Source: a bacterium (GTDB taxonomy: Bacteria; Patescibacteria; Dojkabacteria; SC72). Taken from it: a stretch of DNA of 12,797 nucleotides. The notes under the pieces are model-generated. The model did not search any database. It saw only the letters and a list, made by a program, of their open reading frames with translations, and had not been told where the DNA came from. A program made the translations under genes and the position numbers. Location of the stretch: the NCBI GenBank assembly GCA_029553845.1, contig JAKPKF010000353.1:1-12797 (forward strand), read 5' to 3'. Each line of letters starts with the position of its first letter. Position 1 is the stretch's first letter. This document shows positions 5,392 through 12,498 of the stretch, one piece after another.

Positions 5392-8257
5392 TAGTTAATC
5401 CTACCTGTACATTTCCAACTTTAAATTGATTCTCCGTCTTGGATATATCATCTACAAATTGTATATCTTTTACCTGTAAGGTTGTTTTTCCACACCCATC
5501 TACAACCTCTTTTAGAAGCTCACTTTCTGTGAAAAGTACCAAAGACACAGTATCGTTAATTTTTAAACCCTGCTTCTTTCGAATATCCCTGTACTTTCTT
5601 AGGAAGTCATTTAACATTCCTTCTTCCTTTAGATCATCGGAAAGAATAGTATTTATAGATACAAGTTTTTCAGCATTTCCAAAAGATTTAATACATTCTC
5701 CCTTCGGTTGTTCTTTTGCATAAAAAATACTCTTTACATTTAATTCCTCTTTTACAATTTCCATTATTTCACTGTCATCAATGCTAATATAGGCCTCAAG
5801 AAGAGGTTGTCTTAGATTCATCTTTGCATCTTCTCTTACTTTTAGACCATTAGAGCATATTTCCCTTGCTAGGTTCATTTTCTTAAGTACATCTTCGTCT
5901 ATATTTTCTTTTTTAGAGTCGAAATAGTTCTCAAGATGCACAGACTCTTTCTCTCCTGAGAGGTTGAGATACATTACTTCAGATATGAAAGGCACAAATG
6001 GAGCCAGAAGTTTGCTTAATTCCAAGAGTACATAGTGAAGTGTTCCAAGAGCATTTGCATCTCCATTTTTAAATCTCACTCTTCCTCTTCGGATATACCA
6101 CTGAGAGAGATCTTTGACAAAATCTTCAATTTCTCTAGATGAAGAAGCGATATTGTACCCGTCCATATATCCTATTACCTCATTTACAAGTTTGTGTAAT
6201 CTTGCAATTATCCATTTATCCATTACATTGTCTACTTCAGCAATGTCAAATCTAGAATAATCAAAATTGTGCAATTTAGAATATGTAAGAAGATAGTTGA
6301 ATGAATTCCAAAGTGGAAGGTAGAATCTTCTTTTTACATCATCTAATGTTGGCCACCCAAACCTCATATTTCCTCCAATAGAGGCAGTTACATAGTTCCA
6401 TCTCAAAATATCGCTTCCAGCTTTATCTGCTGCTTCATCAAATTTAATATTATTCGGTTTTGTTTTACTCATTCTCTCGTTGTTCTCATCTCGAAGCTCT
6501 GCATATCCTAAAACTTCTTTGTAAGGGACTTTCCCTTCTAGTACTACACCAAATACCAACATAGAGTAAAACCACAATCTTACCTGTTCTAGCATTTCGG
6601 TTATGAAGTCTGCAGGGAACCATTTTTCCCAGTAAGCTCTGTCTTCAAGATAGTTAAGAGTTGAGAATGGTACTACTCCTGCATCCAACCAACAGTCTCC
6701 TACATCTGTTACCCTGTTCACTTCTTGTCCACAATGAGGGCATTTTATTTTAATTTCATCTATCCATGGTCTATGAATACTTTTTAGATTGTCTACTAAG
6801 GATGGATCTACTGCTAACTCTTTTAGCTCTTCAAGACTTCCAACAACATGAAGTGTGTTACACTTTGAACACTCGTAAAAAGGAAGAGCTAAACCGTAGA
6901 ATCTTTTTCTACTAATCATCCAATCTCCCATACTGTCTAACCAACCATGCATTCTTTTCCCCACAAATTCTGGATTCCATTTAACTGTATCTGTTTGTTC
7001 TTTGAGTTGAGCTTTAATCTTTTGTACATTTATGAACCAGTTGTCTTCTAACCTGAAAAGACATTTAGTCTTACATCTCCAACAGTGAGGATAGCTGTGC
7101 TCATACTCTTCTGTTTTAAACAACAATCCCTTGTCCTGCAAGTATCCAATTACAATATCTGAAACATCGTGGGCATAAATACCAGTTAAATCTCCATAGC
7201 CTTCTAAAAATCTTCCAGTAGAGTCAATTGGAGATATTGCTGAAGCACCAAGTTCTTTTCCAAGTTCGTAGTCTTCCTGTCCACATCCTGGAGCTATATG
7301 TACAACCCCTGAACCACTTTTTGCATCTACAAGATCCCATTCTACTATCTTGTGCTCTACACCTTTTTGAGATTCGAAATCATACAGAGAGTCATACTTC
7401 TCTCCCATCAAATTCGCTACATCTATACTTTCTACATTATTCAATCCCAATCTCTTTGCCGCATCTGCTCCAAGATATACAGTCTTTCCATCTATGTTTG
7501 TCTTTACATATTCCAATTCTGGATTTACTGCTAAAAGTACATTTGCGCTTAAAGTCCACGGAGTAGTTGTCCATGCAAGTACATATTCATTGTCTCTGTT
7601 TGAAAGCTTGAAGAACAAATATACCGAAGTATCCGTTATCATCTGGTATCCCTCTGCTTGCTCATGCTGAGAAAGTCCAGTCTCACATCTTGGACACCAT
7701 GTAGTTGCAGATTTATTTTTGTAAATTAATCCCTTCTCTTGGCATTTTTTAAGGAAATACCAGATGTAGAGATTGTTAGTTTTAGACATTGTGTAGTAGC
7801 TGTTGTCCCAATCCATGAACATACCAAGTCTTTTAGATTGTTCAATTTGCACTCCTGCGAAATGGTTTACTCTTGCAACACATGATTCTGTGAATTTATC
7901 CATACCGTAATTTAAAATGTCTTTCTTACTGTTAAATCCCAATTCCTTCTCTACTTCTACCTCTACCCAGAGTCCCTGACAGTCAAATCCATTTTGGAAT
8001 CTCTGTTCATATCCCTGCATATTCTTGTATCTTTGTACTACATCTTTGTATGTTCTTCCCCATGCATGGTGTACTCCCATAGGGTTGTTTGCAGTCATTG
8101 GTCCGTCTATGAAGGAGAAGTTCTCTTTTGCTCCTTTGTTCTTTTCAACATATTTCTTTTCAATGTCTTGCTCTTTCCAAAGCTCCATGACCTTTTTCTC
8201 CATATCTACAAAGTCCATATTGTTAGAAACATTTTTTAGTTCTTCTTTTTTAGACAT
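5381..8257 (-). CDS. ileS: Isoleucyl-tRNA synthetase
   Basis: Class I synthetase that charges tRNA-Ile, cytoplasmic, 958 aa. In order: DGPMTANNPMGVHHAWGRT (51-69), where HHAW stands for the HIGH motif; zinc-binding-like WCPRC (187-191); the CP1 editing domain with WTTTPWTLSANV (229-240) and GVVHIAPGCGQEDY (317-330); a Cys cluster HCWRCKTKC (391-399); CSKC and CPHC pairs (463-466, 506-509); DCWLDAG (521-527); and ERMSKTK (594-600) as the KMSKS loop. The C-terminal anticodon-binding helical domain follows, with SQWYIRRGR. All catalytic and editing landmarks are present, so it should be active. ATG 8257 is the only sensible start; it follows a 200-nt leader with a T-box riboswitch that should switch expression on when tRNA-Ile is uncharged. 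No Shine-Dalgarno (ACAAAAAG-ATG). Confidence 0.97.
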   Translation of the reverse strand: MSKKEELKNVSNNMDFVDMEKKVMELWKEQDIEKKYVEKNKGAKENFSFIDGPMTANNPMGVHHAWGRTYKDVVQRYKNMQGYEQRFQNGFDCQGLWVEVEVEKELGFNSKKDILNYGMDKFTESCVARVNHFAGVQIEQSKRLGMFMDWDNSYYTMSKTNNLYIWYFLKKCQEKGLIYKNKSATTWCPRCETGLSQHEQAEGYQMITDTSVYLFFKLSNRDNEYVLAWTTTPWTLSANVLLAVNPELEYVKTNIDGKTVYLGADAAKRLGLNNVESIDVANLMGEKYDSLYDFESQKGVEHKIVEWDLVDAKSGSGVVHIAPGCGQEDYELGKELGASAISPIDSTGRFLEGYGDLTGIYAHDVSDIVIGYLQDKGLLFKTEEYEHSYPHCWRCKTKCLFRLEDNWFINVQKIKAQLKEQTDTVKWNPEFVGKRMHGWLDSMGDWMISRKRFYGLALPFYECSKCNTLHVVGSLEELKELAVDPSLVDNLKSIHRPWIDEIKIKCPHCGQEVNRVTDVGDCWLDAGVVPFSTLNYLEDRAYWEKWFPADFITEMLEQVRLWFYSMLVFGVVLEGKVPYKEVLGYAELRDENNERMSKTKPNNIKFDEAADKAGSDILRWNYVTASIGGNMRFGWPTLDDVKRRFYLPLWNSFNYLLTYSKLHNFDYSRFDIAEVDNVMDKWIIARLHKLVNEVIGYMDGYNIASSSREIEDFVKDLSQWYIRRGRVRFKNGDANALGTLHYVLLELSKLLAPFVPFISEVMYLNLSGEKESVHLENYFDSKKENIDEDVLKKMNLAREICSNGLKVREDAKMNLRQPLLEAYISIDDSEIMEIVKEELNVKSIFYAKEQPKGECIKSFGNAEKLVSINTILSDDLKEEGMLNDFLRKYRDIRKKQGLKINDTVSLVLFTESELLKEVVDGCGKTTLQVKDIQFVDDISKTENQFKVGNVQVGLTINL

Positions 8258-8280
8258 CTTTTTGTGTTTTTAATTTAAAC

Positions 8281-8330
8281 AAAAACCCCTTCAGTAATAT
8301 TAACAGTATATATTAATATTACCAAAGGGG
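8281..8330 (-). terminator. Intrinsic terminator of the ileS T-box
   Basis: On the minus strand an 18-nt arm (8330-8313, CCCCTTTGGTAATATTAA) pairs along its full length with 8303-8286 (TTAATATTACTGAAGGGG), using two adjacent wobble pairs. The loop is 9 nt and TTTTT follows (8285-8281). It overlaps the 3' arm of the T-box antiterminator. Confidence 0.93.
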
Positions 8331-8460
8331 CGAACATTTAGTACGCGGTACCACCCTATTTTTTACTTATTGTGTATGTATCGCATACCTACGGTAGATT
8401 CTACTTGTATATTTACTTTCTTTCTACTACTCCCCAGTGATATCTGGATCTATGTATTAG
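8281..8460 (-). promoter_or_regulatory. T-box riboswitch in the ileS leader
   Basis: The minus strand carries the T-box core AGGGTGGTACCGCG (8357-8344). It can fold as the standard antiterminator: AGGG pairs with CCCT (8329-8326), TGGTACC is the bulge, and GCG (8346-8344) pairs with CGC (8332-8330). The bulge starts UGGU, which pairs with the ACCA end of an uncharged tRNA with discriminator A. The CCCC needed for antitermination (8330-8327) is also the 5' base of the terminator, so the two folds exclude each other. Upstream, CCAG (8447-8444) and CTGG (8437-8434) enclose a 6-nt loop ATATCA holding the Ile codon AUC followed by A, a candidate specifier in a very short Stem I. GTAT-GCG-ATAC (8388-8378) is a candidate Stem III. 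Uncharged tRNA-Ile should favour antitermination and ileS transcription. Confidence 0.9.
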
Positions 8461-8464
8461 GAAT

Positions 8465-8473
8465 ATTATATCA
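8465..8473 (-). promoter_or_regulatory. Promoter of the ileS T-box transcript
   Basis: On the minus strand TGA-TATAAT (8473-8465) is a perfect extended -10. No good -35 is visible. Transcription should start near 8458, giving a leader of about 200 nt, which is short for a T-box and supports a reduced Stem I. Confidence 0.7.
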
Positions 8474-8552
8474 GAAGAAAAATTTAAAAGATATGAGTGA
8501 GATACACAAAGAAGATTAATATTCCAATATGTCCCCATAGTATCCTTTGTGG
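8471..8552. other. Divergent intergenic spacer between ileS and pepF promoters
   Basis: The gap between the ileS and pepF starts is 307 bp, the longest gene-free stretch here. Positions 8258-8473 are the ileS leader and promoter, and 8550-8564 the pepF promoter. The remainder (about 8474-8549) is AT-rich, with no open frame, repeat or hairpin that I can support. Confidence 0.6.
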
Positions 8553-8558
8553 TATCAT
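8550..8558 (+). promoter_or_regulatory. Extended -10 promoter, leaderless pepF
   Basis: TGG (8550-8552) and TATCAT (8553-8558) form an extended -10 that ends 6 nt before ATG 8565, so the transcript should start at or next to the ATG. The in-frame TTG at 8547 overlaps this element and is rejected as start. Confidence 0.6.
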
Positions 8559-8564
8559 TACACC

Positions 8565-10328
8565 ATGAATTGGAATTTAAAAACTCTGTACAAATCAGAA
8601 AAAGATCCACAGATACAAAAAGACATATTACTCTCTAAGAAGGCAAATGCTTCTTTCGTAACCAAATGGAGTAAAAACAAAAAATATCTTCAAGATCCAA
8701 AGGTTTTACTACAAGCAATACAAGAATATGAAAAACTAGAAGAAACATATGGACAATGCCAAAAACCACTCTACTACCTATCATTGCGATCATATTTGAA
8801 CCAAAAAGATCCAGAGATAAAGGGTATGCTAAACAAACTATCAGAAACAGCTACAAAGATGGCAAACAATATCCAATTCTTTGAGTTAAACATATCTAAA
8901 ATACCAAAAGAAAAACAAAAAGAATTCCTTAATTACAAAGGTCTTAACAATTACAAGCACTACCTTGAAAAACTCTTCCTTGTTGGGAAATATCTACTGT
9001 CAGATAACGAAGAGAAAATTTTCAATCTCATGTCTAAAACATCTCACTCCAACTGGACAGATATGGTAGAGGAACTTCTAAACAAGCAGAAATTCACTGT
9101 AAAAGATGAAGATGGTAAAAACAAGGAAATCTCCTACAATGAAGTCTCCAGATATCTCAATTCTACAAACAAGAAAGTAAGAGACTATGCTTCGAACGAA
9201 TTTAACAAAATAAACAGTAAATATGCAGAGATAGCAGAGTTTGAAATCAATTCTATTTTAGAAGCAAAGAAAGTCTCCGACGATTACAGAAAAATTCCTC
9301 GTCCAGATTTAACGAGACATATTGCAGATGATATAGATAGCGAGACAGTAGATACATTGGTAAAGGTAGTAACAGATAATTTCAACATATCTCAACAGTA
9401 CTACAAGAAAAAAGCAAAATTACTTGGCCTTCAGAAATTGGGATACCATGAGAGAAATATCCCCCTTAAAGGTATAGATATACCCTACCCTTACAAGAAA
9501 GGAATGGCACTTGTTAAGGAAACTTTTTCCTCACTTGACTCTAAATTTGAAGAAATTCTTAATTCTTTTGAAAAAGAGAATATTTACGATGTATATCCAA
9601 AAGAAAGTAAAAGTGGTGGAGCATTTTGTATCTCTGTTGGTAGATCCCTTCCTACATATATACTTTTAAACTATACGGACAGATTGAACGATGTTCTTAC
9701 CATAGCCCACGAGAGTGGTCATGGGATACATTCAATTCTCTCTAAAAAACAGACTGAACTAAACAGTGGACACCCAATATCCCTTGCAGAGGTAGCAAGT
9801 ACATTTTTTGAAGATTTTGTATTAGAAAAAATTCTAGAGAAGACCAATGACAAAGAAGTTTTATTGGGAATCTTGGATAACAAGTTAAATGGAGACATCT
9901 CTAGCATATTTAGACAAATTGCTTTTTACAATTTTGAGAAAGAGTTGCATGCCACATACAGAGAGAAAGGATTTGTACCAAAAGAAGAAATCTCAGAGAT
10001 GTTTTGTAAGCATATGACTGCATATCTTGGAGATAGTGTAGAACAGGATGAGAGTATGAGGAACGGATGGATATATGTTAGTCATTTTAGAAGTTTCTTC
10101 TATGTATATTCATATGCTAGTGGTTTGTTAATTTCCAAAGCGCTACAGAAAATGGTAAAGGATAATCCCAAGAATATATCCTATGTGAAGGCTTTTCTTG
10201 AATCTGGAAGTAGTAAATCTCCAAGGGTATTGTTTAAAGAAATGGGTATAGATATTTCTAAGGAAGAGATTTGGAAAAAAGGGATAAAGGAGATAAAATA
10301 TCTATTAGATAAATTAGATGAGATATAA
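8565..10328 (+). CDS. pepF: M3-family zinc oligopeptidase (oligoendopeptidase F-like)
   Basis: 587 aa from ATG 8565, the usual size for M3B oligoendopeptidase F. The protein begins MNWNLKTLYKS, matching the W.L..LY start typical of PepF. The N-terminal half is helical (oligopeptidase F N-terminal domain). The catalytic domain carries TIAHESGHGIHS with the zinc motif HESGH (about 382-386) and the third ligand Glu about 27 residues after the first His, in LAEVASTFFEDFVLE. Near the C-terminus, SHFRSFFYVYSYASGLLISKAL holds the Tyr-rich substrate-binding region of the family. No signal sequence, so it should degrade short peptides in the cytoplasm, probably recycling amino acids. The downstream hypothetical gene starts 2 nt after the stop and is probably translated from the same mRNA. 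Confidence 0.94.
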   Translation: MNWNLKTLYKSEKDPQIQKDILLSKKANASFVTKWSKNKKYLQDPKVLLQAIQEYEKLEETYGQCQKPLYYLSLRSYLNQKDPEIKGMLNKLSETATKMANNIQFFELNISKIPKEKQKEFLNYKGLNNYKHYLEKLFLVGKYLLSDNEEKIFNLMSKTSHSNWTDMVEELLNKQKFTVKDEDGKNKEISYNEVSRYLNSTNKKVRDYASNEFNKINSKYAEIAEFEINSILEAKKVSDDYRKIPRPDLTRHIADDIDSETVDTLVKVVTDNFNISQQYYKKKAKLLGLQKLGYHERNIPLKGIDIPYPYKKGMALVKETFSSLDSKFEEILNSFEKENIYDVYPKESKSGGAFCISVGRSLPTYILLNYTDRLNDVLTIAHESGHGIHSILSKKQTELNSGHPISLAEVASTFFEDFVLEKILEKTNDKEVLLGILDNKLNGDISSIFRQIAFYNFEKELHATYREKGFVPKEEISEMFCKHMTAYLGDSVEQDESMRNGWIYVSHFRSFFYVYSYASGLLISKALQKMVKDNPKNISYVKAFLESGSSKSPRVLFKEMGIDISKEEIWKKGIKEIKYLLDKLDEI

Positions 10329-10330
10329 CT

Positions 10331-10735
10331 ATGAATCGAGATAATTGGTGGGAAGGCGGATCACAAGATAGAACAGACCAAACATTAGAGCAATATTCAC
10401 AAGATGTTCAAGAGTATCTTGAAACAGAAGGTATTAAAGGATACCTACTTGGTGACCCAACAATCTGTGGGTATACAACAATGCAGGTATGTGTTTTAGA
10501 TCCACAAGAAGATATTTATAATAATGTTTTACTATTCGCTACACAAATAACTAAATTTAATGATCCAGAGTTTAAACTTCAACCATTAAAGAAAGATAGT
10601 TATAATTATATTTACGATAATTTCCACAAGGATTATCAGCTTGAATTACAATCTGAGGGAGTAGATAACAAAATACAATCTTTTCAAGGAAGATTCGATA
10701 GAAAAGCTAAAATTACAGAGATGCGTGAAATATAA
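10331..10735 (+). CDS. Hypothetical protein, 134 aa, coupled to pepF
   Basis: Not recognised. The ATG lies 2 nt after the pepF stop, which suggests one mRNA and translational coupling. The protein is acidic and soluble, with no membrane segment. It opens with MNRDNWWEGG, has a Gln/Asp-rich helix-like stretch (SQDRTDQTLEQYSQDVQEYL), then a middle part with two cysteines (TICGYTTMQVCVLD) that looks like beta strands, and a basic tail (FQGRFDRKAKITEMREI). The close link to a peptidase is the only functional hint. Its stop lies 1 nt before the 3' end of the convergent tRNA-Gln gene. Codon use looks like that of its neighbours. Confidence 0.75.
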   Translation: MNRDNWWEGGSQDRTDQTLEQYSQDVQEYLETEGIKGYLLGDPTICGYTTMQVCVLDPQEDIYNNVLLFATQITKFNDPEFKLQPLKKDSYNYIYDNFHKDYQLELQSEGVDNKIQSFQGRFDRKAKITEMREI

Positions 10736-10736
10736 A

Positions 10737-10807
10737 TTGCCGGACCTAGATTCGAACTAGAATTAACGGTTCCAGAGACCGTCGTCCTACCATTAGACGA
10801 TCCGGCA
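10737..10807 (-). tRNA. tRNA-Gln (anticodon CUG)
   Basis: The minus strand folds into a full cloverleaf of 71 nt. The acceptor TGCCGGA (10807-10801) pairs with TCCGGCA (10744-10738), giving the U1-A72 pair typical of tRNA-Gln. The D arm is GTCT-AATGGTA-GGAC. The anticodon stem ACGGT/ACCGT has loop CTCTGGA, so the anticodon is CUG. The T arm is TCTAG-TTCGAAT-CTAGG. The discriminator is A73 (10737), and CCA is not encoded. It lies 11 nt after the gltX stop on the same strand, so it is probably processed from a gltX-tRNA transcript. It reads CAG; a UUG-anticodon tRNA-Gln must lie elsewhere. Confidence 0.95.
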
Positions 10808-10818
10808 CTAATGGATAA

Positions 10819-12441
10819 TTATATCACCTTACCCAGATATTTCTCCAACCTTTCTCTCACTTTGTCTTCTCCCAAAATAGATATTACTTGGTATAAATCA
10901 GGAGATTTTGTTTTTTTAGTTATAGCTACTCTAAGTACCATAGCTATCTCTCCTGTCTTCGCACCCATTTCTTCAGCTAGCTTCTTTACTCCCTCAAACC
11001 ATGTTTCAACGCTATTTGGAATTTCAAATACCTTAAGATATTTTTCCAATATTTCTTTCTGTTTAGTACTCTCTATTATCCCGGATATATCCTCATATTC
11101 AATATTCTCAAACATAGTATCAAAAAAGATTGTTAACTGCTCTTTAATATCAGAATATTTAACAATATCCTTTCTTACCTTCGGCCCCTCTCTTTCAATA
11201 CCAAATATCTTTATACAGTAATCTTTGTTTTCTTTGAGAATATCTGCAACCTCTTTGTCATACTCCTCTACCCAAGTTAGAGCCTGGTCATATACCTGCT
11301 CTGCTGAAAGAGATGCTATGTAGTTTTTACACATGTCATCTAGTTTGACAATGTCAAAAAGCGATCCTGCTTTATTAAATTTATCCAACCTTAAAGCAAA
11401 TTCTTCAGGAGATTTTCCTGGGTGTTGAATTTTCCAATCATAGAAATTGGAATTAGCAATATTTAATAGATATTCTTTAACACCTTCTTTTGGATATCCT
11501 TTACTAATGTAGTACTGAACATCTGCTTCTGGATCTTTCCTTTTGCTTAATTTTCTCTTACTACCATTTTCTGTTTTCATCAAAGGAGAAAAATGTGCAT
11601 AGGGAATCTGTTTAAAACCAAGTTTTTGAAAAAGTTCAACATGTAAAGGAACAGATGAGAACCATTCATCTCCTCTTGTAACTAGAGTTATACCCATAAG
11701 GATATCATCTATTGGATGAGCAAAATGGTATGTAGGAAACCCATCTGACTTTAGAAGTACAGCATCCATATCGTTTTCTCGCAATGTAACATATCCCTTG
11801 ATTAAATCCATCATGTTAAAAGATTTTTCAATATCTCCTGTAGAGTAAAGTCTAATTACAAATTTCTCGTCCTTTTCTAACATTGCTTTTACATCTTCTA
11901 GGCTTCTGTCTCTCCAAATTGCCCACTTACCGTAGCATCCTGTTCTTAATTTCTTTTCTTCTTGCTCTTTTCTAATATTCTCAAGTTCTCGTTCCGTCAT
12001 AAAACATGGGTATGCATATCCTTTAGAAACTAAATCTTTTGCAAAGACTTTATAGATATCTAACCTTTTACTTTGAATGTATGGCCCGTATTTACCTTTT
12101 GATTGATTATCACCAATCATACCTTCATCAAAATCAATCCCAAAATTTCTAAGTCCCTCTACAATAGTCATTACACCATTTTCTACTTCTCTATTTTTAT
12201 CTGTATCCTCTATTCTTAGAATTGAAACACCTTTTGTTTGTTTTGCTATTATCGTATTAATCATTCCCATATATACCGTACCTATATGTAAAAATCCTGT
12301 AGGGCTAGGAGCAAATCTAAGTACCATTGCACCATCTGGTAATTCTCTTTTTGGATATTTACCAAACATACTTTGAGGTGTTTCAACTACATCAGGGAAA
12401 AGCAATTGTGAAAGTATGACATTATCCTCTGTTGTTCTCAT
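10819..12441 (-). CDS. gltX: Glutamyl-tRNA synthetase
   Basis: Class I synthetase, 540 aa. The core motif LRFAPSPTGFLHIG (41-54) contains the HIGH-type signature. It is followed by LRIEDTDKNREVE (75-87), LVTRGDEWFSSVPLHVELF (253-271) and KRKLSKRKD (295-303), the KMSKS loop. RFAPSPTG and KLSKR are of the GluRS type, not GlnRS. The core starts about 40 residues later than in most bacterial GluRS; the extension holds LLFPDVVETP and KYPKRELPDGA, a form I associate with CPR bacteria. The C-terminal anticodon-binding helical domain is present. Co-orientation with tRNA-Gln suggests it may also charge that tRNA with Glu (non-discriminating), to be amidated by GatCAB. ATG 12441 directly abuts TATACT (12447-12442); if that is the -10, the start would be downstream, so the exact start is uncertain. 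Confidence 0.94.
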   Translation of the reverse strand: MRTTEDNVILSQLLFPDVVETPQSMFGKYPKRELPDGAMVLRFAPSPTGFLHIGTVYMGMINTIIAKQTKGVSILRIEDTDKNREVENGVMTIVEGLRNFGIDFDEGMIGDNQSKGKYGPYIQSKRLDIYKVFAKDLVSKGYAYPCFMTERELENIRKEQEEKKLRTGCYGKWAIWRDRSLEDVKAMLEKDEKFVIRLYSTGDIEKSFNMMDLIKGYVTLRENDMDAVLLKSDGFPTYHFAHPIDDILMGITLVTRGDEWFSSVPLHVELFQKLGFKQIPYAHFSPLMKTENGSKRKLSKRKDPEADVQYYISKGYPKEGVKEYLLNIANSNFYDWKIQHPGKSPEEFALRLDKFNKAGSLFDIVKLDDMCKNYIASLSAEQVYDQALTWVEEYDKEVADILKENKDYCIKIFGIEREGPKVRKDIVKYSDIKEQLTIFFDTMFENIEYEDISGIIESTKQKEILEKYLKVFEIPNSVETWFEGVKKLAEEMGAKTGEIAMVLRVAITKKTKSPDLYQVISILGEDKVRERLEKYLGKVI

Positions 12442-12483
12442 AGTATAATTGGTAATATTAATATTGATTGAATATATAACTAC

Positions 12484-12492
12484 TGTTAAGAT
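12484..12492 (+). promoter_or_regulatory. Extended -10 promoter for the right-edge gene
   Basis: TGT (12484-12486) then TAAGAT (12487-12492, four of six consensus bases) ends 6 nt before ATG 12499, the same geometry as at pepF and yvcK, again implying a leaderless mRNA. No -35 is convincing. Confidence 0.4.
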
Positions 12493-12498
12493 TATATC

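Noticed and set aside
5386..5400. GATTAA-TAG-TTAATC inverted repeat at the carD/ileS junction as a bidirectional terminator
   Set aside because: The stem is only 6 bp and nearly all A-T, with a 3-nt loop and no T-tract on the plus strand, so it is too weak to call.
8413..8610. 65-aa minus-strand open frame across the ileS leader
   Set aside because: It spans the pepF start and the T-box leader, has no recognisable product, and the RNA structure explains the leader better.
10811..11221. 136-aa plus-strand open frame antisense to gltX
   Set aside because: Low-complexity Ser/Ile/Phe-rich translation, typical of the reverse of an AT-rich coding sequence. The gltX frame is clearly conserved.
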